Of a stretch of DNA of 64,000 nucleotides, positions 56,963-64,000 are shown piece by piece. Every line of letters begins with the position of its first letter. Position 1 is the first letter of the stretch. Source of the DNA: Phaeobacter porticola. GTDB taxonomy: Bacteria > Pseudomonadota > Alphaproteobacteria > Rhodobacterales > Rhodobacteraceae. The translations under genes and the position numbers were made by a program. The notes below the pieces were generated by a model. That model ran no database searches. It saw only the letters and a program-made list of their open reading frames with translations, and was not told the DNA's origin. The stretch lies in the NCBI RefSeq assembly GCF_001888185.1, contig NZ_CP016364.1, forward strand, positions 2,356,001 to 2,420,000, given 5' to 3'.

Positions 56963-57739
56963 ATGACCATACCACAGTCGTTGCAACGCGCAGCTGCCAA
57001 TGCGATTGAAGCCAACGCTCTGCTAAAAGACCCCGCCGACCGGCGCAGCGAGGTACGTCCGCAATTGCGTCGCTACGACGTGACCAGCTTGTTGCCCAAC
57101 GGCAATATCGTCGATACCCGTCACGTCGCCCCGTCACTGCCCCTGTTCGAAGAGGCGTTTACCGCCTTTTGCCGCGGATCTCTGGTTGAAACATCTAGTG
57201 GCCCTATAGCCATCGAAGACCTGTTGCCCGGTGACGCATTGATCACCGCCGAAGGTGAGGCCCTGCCGCTTCTGTGGAAAGGGTGTACCAGCCTTGTGCC
57301 CGCTCGCGCGACCCAGAACGGGCGCAGCCATCGGCTGACCAGCTTCACCGCCGACAGCCTGGGCGAAGCCAAACCGATGTCCTCGGTGGTCGCAGGCCCG
57401 TCCGCGCGGGTGCTGCAACGCGCGCCCTTGCCGGGTATCCAGCTTGAACACGAGGCGGCCCTTGTGCCGGTGCAGCAGTATCAAGACGGGATGAGCATTG
57501 TCGAGACCGCGCCACCCACCGCCGTTAATCTCTATCACCTTTGCCTGTCGCGCCATGCGGTGATCAACGTCGGAGGCCTGCCATTTGAAACCTACCACCC
57601 CGGCCCAGATGCGCTGAAACTGGTCAGCCATGCAATCCGCACGCTCTATCTGAATCTGTTTTCGCATGTCGATTCGGTGGCGGGCTTTGGCCCGTTGACC
57701 TATCCGCGCATCGAATTGCAGGATCCCGATCTGCTCTGA
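56963..57739 (+). CDS. Hint (hedgehog/intein) domain protein
   Basis: Protein of 258 residues. The Hint domain starts at Cys70 in AFCRGSLVETSSGPIAIEDLLPGDALIT, the pattern of the many roseobacter Hint-domain proteins. Later parts, such as LCLSRHAVINVGGLPFETYHPG, keep the shape of the domain's histidine-bearing strands. Residues 1-69 are a separate lead with no signal peptide. Hint domains can self-cleave, but whether this one does is unknown. Alone, with a terminator after it. Confidence 0.85.
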   Translation: MTIPQSLQRAAANAIEANALLKDPADRRSEVRPQLRRYDVTSLLPNGNIVDTRHVAPSLPLFEEAFTAFCRGSLVETSSGPIAIEDLLPGDALITAEGEALPLLWKGCTSLVPARATQNGRSHRLTSFTADSLGEAKPMSSVVAGPSARVLQRAPLPGIQLEHEAALVPVQQYQDGMSIVETAPPTAVNLYHLCLSRHAVINVGGLPFETYHPGPDALKLVSHAIRTLYLNLFSHVDSVAGFGPLTYPRIELQDPDLL

Positions 57740-57796
57740 GCTGACCCAGACGGGGCAGCGCCCAGCCCTCCGTCGAACATAAACCAGCCAAATGAA

Positions 57797-57832
57797 AAAG
57801 GCGCCCACATCACGCGGCGCCTTTGTCATTTT
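57797..57832. terminator. Terminator between Hint gene and lrp
   Basis: Nine-base stem AAAGGCGCC (57797-57805) with GGCGCCTTT (57816-57824), then a delayed T-run at 57829-57834. The reverse side continues in T as well. Confidence 0.7.
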
Positions 57833-57856
57833 TTGGGGGAATGGTCTAAACCTTGG

Positions 57857-58357
57857 TCAGGCCTCACGGGCCAGCCGTTGTTCCAGTACGTCAAACGGCA
57901 CTCCCGGTTCATCCTTAGCCCCGCGGATCACCAATGAGGTCTTGACGCTGGCCACATTGGGCGTGGTCAGCAGATCACTGGTCAGAAAACTTTGAAAGGT
58001 GCTCAGATCAGGAGAAACGCACTTCAGGATGAAATCCACTTCGCCATTCAGCATATGACACTCCCGCACCAGCGGCCATTCGCGGCACTTCGCCTCAAAT
58101 GCGCTGAGTTCTGACTCGGCTTGGCTCTCCAGACCAACCATGGCAAAAACCTGCACTTCAAACCCCAACTCGCGGGCATTGACCTCAGCATGATACCCAC
58201 GGATCAACCCCGCCTCTTCCAGCGAGCGCACTCGGCGTAGACAGGGAGGGGCAGAGATGCCCACGCGCTTGGCCAGTTCGACATTGGTCATGCGACCGTC
58301 GGCCTGCAATTCCGACAAAATCTTGCGATCAATCGGATCAAGGCGTGTTGTGACCAT
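57857..58357 (-). CDS. Lrp/AsnC-family transcriptional regulator
   Basis: Protein of 166 residues with the Lrp HTH (DRKILSELQADGRMTNVELAKRVGISAPPCLRRVRSLEEAGLIRGYHAEVN, residues 8-60) and the RAM ligand domain (VFAMVGLESQAESELSAFEAKCREW; VDFILKCVSPDLSTFQSFL). Ligand is probably an amino acid. It is divergent from trxB, a pairing I believe is conserved in related bacteria, and two direct repeats in the gap suit autoregulation and control of trxB. Confidence 0.93.
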   Translation of the reverse strand: MVTTRLDPIDRKILSELQADGRMTNVELAKRVGISAPPCLRRVRSLEEAGLIRGYHAEVNARELGFEVQVFAMVGLESQAESELSAFEAKCREWPLVRECHMLNGEVDFILKCVSPDLSTFQSFLTSDLLTTPNVASVKTSLVIRGAKDEPGVPFDVLEQRLAREA

Positions 58358-58407
58358 CTGGGAACTCCTGTTGAAATTTGCGTTTGTTATACCAGTATCC
58401 GCGAGGC

Positions 58408-58442
58408 GCGCAATATTGTTTCATACCTGCGCAACAATCTTT
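58408..58442. promoter_or_regulatory. Two direct repeats, candidate Lrp operator
   Basis: GCGCAATATTGTTT (58408-58421) and GCGCAACAATCTTT (58429-58442) are similar and start 21 bases apart, two helical turns, on the same face of the DNA. They lie between the lrp and trxB starts. Confidence 0.45.
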
Positions 58443-58560
58443 GCAATCCACGGCGTCGTGCCTCAGCATCTTAGCTGAGCGGGTCACAATTCACGGTAAT
58501 GGTGTTTGCCCAACGCAGGGCTTTAAGACGTCGCCGGGTGCAGTTATATGCATTGCATGA

Positions 58561-59541
<981 letters not shown>

Positions 59542-59580
59542 TTGGCGAACAGCGCCAATACCCTCAACATTTCAATATCG

Positions 59581-59605
59581 ACGGGCGGCCAAACAGGTCG
59601 CCCGT
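59581..59605 (+). terminator. Probable terminator of trxB
   Basis: Ten-base stem (59581-59590 with 59596-59605, one G-T pair) around AAACA, about 40 bases after the trxB stop. The following bases are only moderately T-rich. Confidence 0.5.
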
Positions 59606-59823
59606 TCGCATTTGGACGACGGCAGAAACCCCGCCCACCAGAATTCTGCGAATACCCGCATTTGCGGTCCATTGGGCCACAGTCAGGCGGATAATTGGCA
59701 CGAATGATCCTTTTTGCGCTCATCACCTGGCGCAAACCTAGACAAGCTGCGCAAGCCCGCGCTATTGCGCCGCCTAAATGCGCCCGCTCCTGGGTGTTTT
59801 GCGCAAGCAACGAGAGATTTGAC

Positions 59824-61539
59824 ATGACAATGCTGAGCAATTTGGCTCCGATCCCGGAGCTCTATGTATCTTATGACTCCGCCCAGAAGCTGAAAATCGA
59901 AGCTGGTAATCTTAAAAGCCACGACCTGAGCCCACGCCAGATCTGTGATCTGGAGCTATTGATGAACGGTGGTTTTAATCCGCTCAAGGGATTCCTGTCG
60001 GAAGCGGATTACAACGGTGTTGTTGAGAACATGCGGATGGCCGATGGGTCGCTCTGGCCGATGCCGATTACGCTGGATGTGTCCGAAGATTTTGCCGCCT
60101 CGCTGGAAATCGGCGAAGACATCGCGCTGCGTGATCAGGAGGGCGTGATCCTCGGGACCATGACAGTGACCGACCGTTGGGAGCCGAACAAATCCCGCGA
60201 AGCGGAAAAGGTATTCGGTGCTGATGACGACGCGCATCCGGCAGTCAACTACCTGCACAATCAGGCAGGCAAGATCTACCTGGGTGGCCCGGTCACCGGC
60301 ATTCAGCAGCCCGTACACTATGATTTCCGTGGTCGTCGCGACACCCCGAACGAACTGCGCGCTTATTTCCGCAAGCTGGGCTGGCGCCGTATCGTGGCCT
60401 TCCAGACCCGTAACCCGCTGCACCGTGCGCATCAGGAACTGACCTTCCGCGCCGCGCGTGAGGCTCAGGCCAACCTGCTGATCCACCCGGTCGTTGGCAT
60501 GACCAAACCCGGCGATGTTGATCACTTCACCCGCGTGCGCTGCTATGAGGCGGTGCTGGACAAATACCCGGCCGCCACCACCTCTATGTCGCTGCTCAAT
60601 CTGGCGATGCGCATGGCAGGCCCACGCGAAGCGGTCTGGCACGGCTTGATCCGCAAGAACCATGGCTGCACCCACTTCATCGTTGGGCGTGACCACGCAG
60701 GCCCCGGCAAGAATTCGGCTGGTGAGGATTTCTACGGCGCCTATGACGCGCAGGACCTGTTCCGTGAGCATCAGGAAGAAATCGGCATTGAAATGGTCGA
60801 CTTCAAACATATGGTCTATGTGCAAGAGCGCGCCCAATATGAACCGAATGACGAGATCGAAGATCGTGACAACGTCACCATCCTGAATATCTCCGGCACA
60901 GAACTGCGCCGCCGTCTGGCCGAAGGCCTGGAAATCCCTGAGTGGTTCTCCTTCCCCGAGGTGGTGAATGAGCTGCGCAAGACCAAGCCGCCGCGCTCCA
61001 AGCAGGGTTTCACCGTGTTCTTTACCGGCTTCTCCGGCTCCGGCAAATCCACCATCGCGAACGCGCTGATGGTTAAGCTGATGGAAATGGGCGGCCGCCC
61101 TGTCACACTTCTGGACGGTGATATCGTGCGGAAAAACCTCAGCTCGGAGCTGGGCTTCTCGAAAGAGCACCGCGATCTGAACATCCGCCGCATCGGCTAT
61201 GTGGCGTCCGAGATCACCAAGAACGGTGGTATCGCCATCTGTGCCCCGATCGCGCCCTATGCCACCACCCGCCGCGCCGTGCGTGAGGATGTGGAAGAGT
61301 TTGGCGCCTTTCTTGAGGTCCATGTTGCCACCTCCATCGAGGAATGCGAACGCCGTGACCGGAAGGGTCTATATAAACTGGCTCGTGAAGGTAAGATTAA
61401 GGAATTCACCGGCATCTCTGACCCCTATGATGTTCCGGCTGACCCTGAATTGCGGGTCGAGACCGAGAATGTCGACGTAGACAACTGCGCGCATCAGGTT
61501 CTGCTGAAGCTGGAAAACATGGGCCTGATTGCAGGCTGA
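59824..61539 (+). CDS. sat-cysC: Fused sulfate adenylyltransferase / adenylylsulfate kinase
   Basis: A 571-residue fusion that would turn sulfate into PAPS in two steps on one chain. The ATP sulfurylase part (about 1-385) shows the nucleotide motif QTRNPLHRAHQELTF and GRDHAGPGKNSAGEDFY. The APS kinase part begins with the P-loop FFTGFSGSGKST near residue 400, then DGDIVRKNLSSELGFSKEHRDLNIRRIGYVASEI and APIAPY. The Met at 59824 fits the start of the first domain; a longer frame to 59695 has no family match. No cys reductase genes are nearby. Confidence 0.95.
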   Translation: MTMLSNLAPIPELYVSYDSAQKLKIEAGNLKSHDLSPRQICDLELLMNGGFNPLKGFLSEADYNGVVENMRMADGSLWPMPITLDVSEDFAASLEIGEDIALRDQEGVILGTMTVTDRWEPNKSREAEKVFGADDDAHPAVNYLHNQAGKIYLGGPVTGIQQPVHYDFRGRRDTPNELRAYFRKLGWRRIVAFQTRNPLHRAHQELTFRAAREAQANLLIHPVVGMTKPGDVDHFTRVRCYEAVLDKYPAATTSMSLLNLAMRMAGPREAVWHGLIRKNHGCTHFIVGRDHAGPGKNSAGEDFYGAYDAQDLFREHQEEIGIEMVDFKHMVYVQERAQYEPNDEIEDRDNVTILNISGTELRRRLAEGLEIPEWFSFPEVVNELRKTKPPRSKQGFTVFFTGFSGSGKSTIANALMVKLMEMGGRPVTLLDGDIVRKNLSSELGFSKEHRDLNIRRIGYVASEITKNGGIAICAPIAPYATTRRAVREDVEEFGAFLEVHVATSIEECERRDRKGLYKLAREGKIKEFTGISDPYDVPADPELRVETENVDVDNCAHQVLLKLENMGLIAG

Positions 61540-61563
61540 TACGTTTCAGATCAAAAAATAAAG

Positions 61564-61595
61564 AAAGGCCGCCAAATGTAAGGGCGGCCTTTTTC
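61564..61595 (+). terminator. Terminator of sat-cysC
   Basis: Perfect ten-base stem AAAGGCCGCC (61564-61573) with GGCGGCCTTT (61583-61592) and a T-rich tail; the convergent glycosyltransferase gene may also use it. Confidence 0.88.
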
Positions 61596-61627
61596 GTTGT
61601 CGTGCGCAAGTCGCCAATGAGCTACGA

Positions 61628-62488
61628 TCAAAGCGTCGTCAATAAAATTTCTACGGCACGCTGTTCAAGCTGGCCTAGGTACGCGGCCTGTTCCTTGATC
61701 GCGCGCAACCCAGGCAGACGCAACGCGTAGTCCTCAGCCGAGATCTGAGCGATTGCCGCATGGATCTCATCTTCACTACCACACGTCATCATCGCGCCGG
61801 GAGCGAGGAAATCACCTATGTTCGGACATCCCCAGTAGATTGGTACGGTTTCACAGAGGATTGCGTCGATCAGCTTTTCAGAAAAGTAATTTCGCTCGCG
61901 CACATTCTCGATCACCACGCTATAGCGGTAAGGTGCCAAACCGTCGGCCTTGGCCTGAAATGGACGATACCCGCGCCCCAGGATATCTACCTCTGGCCTG
62001 TTGGCCTGAAGATGAGCAGCGATCTCATGGCGCAGCTTGTGGCCCGGGTGGTCTCGCTTGGCCGACGCAATGAGCGACAGATCGGCCTGTTTCTGAGGTC
62101 TGAGCGCGGCCCAGTCCTGCACCCAGGTCGTACCAAAGGGTAGGAACGCCCCATTTCCAATTCGGATCAGAAGGTTCTCATCATAGCTGAAAACACGGTG
62201 AAACCGGCGCCAGGTCCAAGGCAACAGCCGATGGTGCACTGCCGACATGATCTTAGGCTCCATTACCATGATGGAAATCCGGGCACGGCATGGCCAACGC
62301 CATTGCACATGCATTCCGGTCTTTGCCCAGACAATCAAATGGTCCTGCACGCCAAGATCTGCGATACGCCCGCCTGCCAGTTCCGGTGGGCAGCCCAAAG
62401 GCCAATGCAACGTAGAGAGGCTTTGGTTGGCGAAATCGCGGTTCAGCTTGGCACCATAGGGTGCAACCGCAATTGCAGGTTCACGCAT
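61628..62488 (-). CDS. Glycosyltransferase family 10-like (fucosyltransferase fold)
   Basis: Protein of 286 residues. The C-terminal signature YRYSVVIENVRERNYFSEKL, then DAILCETVPIYWGCPNIGDF, matches the GT10 donor-binding motif. Earlier, RVFSYDENLL precedes a LIASAKRDHPGHKLRHEIAAHL helix typical of the family. GT10 enzymes add fucose or similar sugars from GDP-sugars; donor and acceptor here are unknown. Met 62488 is 16 bases after the phzF stop and is preferred over an overlapping upstream Met. It could modify the surface polysaccharide implied by the capsule operon. Confidence 0.82.
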   Translation of the reverse strand: MREPAIAVAPYGAKLNRDFANQSLSTLHWPLGCPPELAGGRIADLGVQDHLIVWAKTGMHVQWRWPCRARISIMVMEPKIMSAVHHRLLPWTWRRFHRVFSYDENLLIRIGNGAFLPFGTTWVQDWAALRPQKQADLSLIASAKRDHPGHKLRHEIAAHLQANRPEVDILGRGYRPFQAKADGLAPYRYSVVIENVRERNYFSEKLIDAILCETVPIYWGCPNIGDFLAPGAMMTCGSEDEIHAAIAQISAEDYALRLPGLRAIKEQAAYLGQLEQRAVEILLTTL

Positions 62489-62504
62489 CACTCCCAAGCC
62501 TTCT

Positions 62505-63386
62505 TCAGTCGGCGTTTGGCAAATCAACTGTGCCGCGCATCAGGACAAAACCCTTGCCTGCAACACGAATTCCGCTGGGAGCCTCAGCAGGCCCCACTCG
62601 GCTGACAACTGCCTGACCCGGACGCCCCATCCCATGGCCCTGTTCCGCGATGAAGGTCTCTGTGTTCATCAGACCATGGCGCCACAGATAAGCGGCCATT
62701 GCTCCGGTTGCCGATCCGGTAAAAGGATCTTCTGGTGGGCTGGGTGGTGCCATCAACAGGCGTGAAAACGTATCGCCCTCCTCTGTCGCACCACCAAGCG
62801 TGACAATAAACGGCTCCATCACGTCGATCCCGTCGGCATCCAATACCGTTCCCAGGTCCGCAAGCGCCGTCAGGTCCAGGGTTGCGGCCTCCAACGCGGC
62901 GCGATCCTTTAGAACGGTGATGCAGAATGGTAGCCCTGTTGAAACCAGCTGTGGTTGCCCCAGTATCGCCTCTACCGGCAAAGAGATGGCCGCCGCGACA
63001 AGCGCAGGATCGGGCCTGGCCCCGAACGTCGGGGCGACCTGCGTCATCTCAATCATGTCACCTGCAACCGTCACCCGAACCAGTCCCGCTCCGGTTTCAA
63101 GTGTGATCGCGTTCCCTGTCATCAGCCCGCGATCGCGCAATGCCGCAACGGTTGCAATAGTCGGGTGACCTGCAAATGGAATCTCACGACTGGCTAGAAA
63201 ATAACGCACGCGCAGATCAGCGGTTTCAGACGAGCCGGTAAAGGTACATTCGACCAGAGAGGTTTCGCGCACATAGGCCATACACACCTCATCCGAGAGC
63301 TCTGCCCCCCCGTGAACGACGGCACAGCCATTCCCACCAAAGGCGCGAGCCGAGAACGCATCCACCCAGTCAAAGTCATACCGCAT
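62505..63386 (-). CDS. PhzF-family isomerase-like protein
   Basis: Protein of 293 residues of the PhzF/DapF-like fold: DWVDAFSARAFGGNGCAVVHGG at the start (with the residues around the catalytic Glu in ETSLVECTF), FLASREIPFAGHPTIATVAAL, and PPEDPFTGSATGAMAAYLW near 215. Family members isomerise small ring compounds; without phz neighbours this is not phenazine synthesis. GGGAG nine bases before the ATG at 63386. Co-oriented with the glycosyltransferase, 16 bases apart. Confidence 0.88.
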   Translation of the reverse strand: MRYDFDWVDAFSARAFGGNGCAVVHGGAELSDEVCMAYVRETSLVECTFTGSSETADLRVRYFLASREIPFAGHPTIATVAALRDRGLMTGNAITLETGAGLVRVTVAGDMIEMTQVAPTFGARPDPALVAAAISLPVEAILGQPQLVSTGLPFCITVLKDRAALEAATLDLTALADLGTVLDADGIDVMEPFIVTLGGATEEGDTFSRLLMAPPSPPEDPFTGSATGAMAAYLWRHGLMNTETFIAEQGHGMGRPGQAVVSRVGPAEAPSGIRVAGKGFVLMRGTVDLPNAD

Positions 63387-63470
63387 CGCGCGCGCTCCCA
63401 CACAGCATAGTTACCTTGAGTGATAGGGAAACCATGCCATGCGACACATCGCAAGGGTCATTGCCTTGAG

Positions 63471-63485
63471 AGATAAATGTTATCT
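63471..63485. promoter_or_regulatory. Small palindrome upstream of phzF
   Basis: AGATAA-ATG-TTATCT, perfect 6-base arms, about 85 bases before the phzF start. It is AT-rich in a GC-rich region and could be an operator. Confidence 0.35.
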
Positions 63486-63549
63486 TTGTCTGCGGCGCGG
63501 CGACCATCCTGTCAGATCATCGGATCCAAGCACGCGGTCCTCACAGGGA

Positions 63550-63575
63550 CAGGGGCGCCGTCATGGGCGCCCCTG
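63550..63575 (-). terminator. Hairpin after the DUF1150 gene
   Basis: Ten-base stem CAGGGGCGCC (63550-63559) with GGCGCCCCTG (63566-63575), 68 bases beyond the DUF1150 stop. No T-run follows on the reverse strand, so terminator function is uncertain. Confidence 0.45.
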
Positions 63576-63642
63576 GAATAAATTTCGTACATCAGTCATG
63601 AGATGCAGCCCAGAAATGGCGTCGCATCTTGGCACAGGGATG

Positions 63643-63867
63643 TTAATGAACCGCGACCGGCGCGTAATCATGCTGGCGCGCCAGAACAAACGCCATCTTG
63701 CGGTCACTGACCAGCGCGAGCTGTTCTCCGGCGGCGTCATGCACTGCATATAGCTGCTTGCGCCCGTCGGCCCCGGCCTGCACTTCGGCGGGGAGATCGG
63801 CAACATCAACCGCTTTGACGTACACAATGCGGCTGTTCGCATCGTTGAACTGATAGGCTGTATGCAT
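63643..63867 (-). CDS. DUF1150 family protein
   Basis: Protein of 74 residues: YQFNDANSRIVYVKAVDVADLPAEVQ, then QLYAVHDAAGEQLALVSDRKMAFVLARQHDYAPVAVH, the DUF1150 pattern found beside small heat-shock genes in alphaproteobacteria. It starts five bases after the hsp20 stop and its AAGGGG ribosome site overlaps the end of that gene, so translation is coupled. Function unknown; heat-shock co-expression is likely. Confidence 0.9.
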   Translation of the reverse strand: MHTAYQFNDANSRIVYVKAVDVADLPAEVQAGADGRKQLYAVHDAAGEQLALVSDRKMAFVLARQHDYAPVAVH

Positions 63868-63872
63868 ATGTC

Positions 63873-64000
63873 TTACCCCTTTTTGATATTGATCGTCTGA
63901 ACAACAGTTTCCGGCCGCGAACGGGTCAGATCGACGTGCAACAAGCCATTTTCCATAATCGCCTCGCCCACCTCGACACCATCTGCCAATACAAACATGC
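63873..64000 (-). CDS. Small heat-shock protein (Hsp20), C-terminal end
   Basis: The last 41 codons of a gene running in from the right edge. The piece MENGLLHVDLTRSRPETVVQTINI is the end of an alpha-crystallin domain followed by the short C-terminal extension with the I-x-I anchor (INI). Hsp20 proteins hold unfolding proteins in the cytoplasm. The rest, including the start, is outside the window. Operon with DUF1150. Confidence 0.9.
   Translation of the reverse strand, partial: MFVLADGVEVGEAIMENGLLHVDLTRSRPETVVQTINIKKG

Noticed and set aside
59956-61323. Long reverse open frame (455 codons) across sat-cysC
   Set aside because: Antisense shadow; the forward frame carries all the catalytic motifs.
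62505-63386. Phenazine biosynthesis from the PhzF-like gene
   Set aside because: No other phz gene is present, and PhzF-like proteins are widespread outside phenazine pathways.

Overview
The window reads as a piece of the main chromosome of a marine Rhodobacteraceae (roseobacter-group) alphaproteobacterium. The evidence is high GC, short intergenic gaps, housekeeping genes such as aspS, carB and trxB, and several families or pairings typical of that group: GcrA, two DUF6455 proteins, a Hint-domain protein, DUF1150 beside an Hsp20, methylmalonyl-CoA epimerase beside DUF1467, and a DUF1501/DUF1800 pair. I see no rRNA, tRNA, CRISPR array, insertion sequence, integrase or phage block. The only stretch with clearly foreign-looking base use is one membrane-protein gene at 20299-21075.

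Layout. 1-9 kb: the end of hrpB, a Nudix protein, a Pit phosphate transporter, argD-argF (reverse), a DMT exporter, an ABC-2 permease, the cell-cycle regulator gcrA and a periplasmic YHS protein. 9-17 kb: a YghU-type glutathione transferase, a UDG-SseB pair (reverse), and a capsule-type operon (kpsT-kpsE-kdsA-phosphomannomutase) with a clear promoter and an overlapping palindrome. 17-28 kb: AsmA, rimO, the foreign-looking membrane protein, a methyltransferase-like protein, tandem DUF6455 genes behind an FNR-type box, YigZ-like and M48 proteins, a nitroreductase-EI24 pair, an epimerase-DUF1467 pair, and an orphan response regulator followed by a 46-residue membrane miniprotein. 28-41 kb: DUF1800-DUF1501, aspS, pabB-pabC, carB, a LysR regulator divergent from an SHMT-like enzyme that lacks the expected catalytic glutamate, and a secreted trypsin-like protease with a perfect CtrA-type box upstream. 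42-50 kb: a marR-adaptor-RND efflux operon, a divergent long KAS III enzyme, arsH with an uncharacterised DNA-binding-like partner, and tdk. 50-64 kb: ybjN-proC-csaA-hydroxyacid dehydrogenase, ubiK divergent from lgt-midA-pgeF, a conserved miniprotein, a Hint-domain protein, lrp divergent from trxB, a fused sat-cysC, phzF with a GT10-like glycosyltransferase, DUF1150 and the end of an hsp20.

How it fits together. Most of the window is core metabolism: arginine, proline, folate, pyrimidine precursor, sulfate activation and redox. Envelope functions are the second theme: capsule export, lipoprotein maturation, AsmA, efflux, peptidoglycan editing and glycosylation. Several intergenic regions carry readable regulatory DNA: a near-perfect hairpin in the gcrA 5' UTR, the capsule operator, an FNR box, CtrA-type boxes, a LysR box and two Lrp-like repeats 21 bases apart. 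I found no multi-gene system that is clearly unlike known ones. The best leads for something undescribed are the altered SHMT-like enzyme with its LysR, the KAS III enzyme divergent from the efflux operon, the HTH-like gene with arsH, the miniprotein beside the Hint-domain gene, and the gcrA leader.
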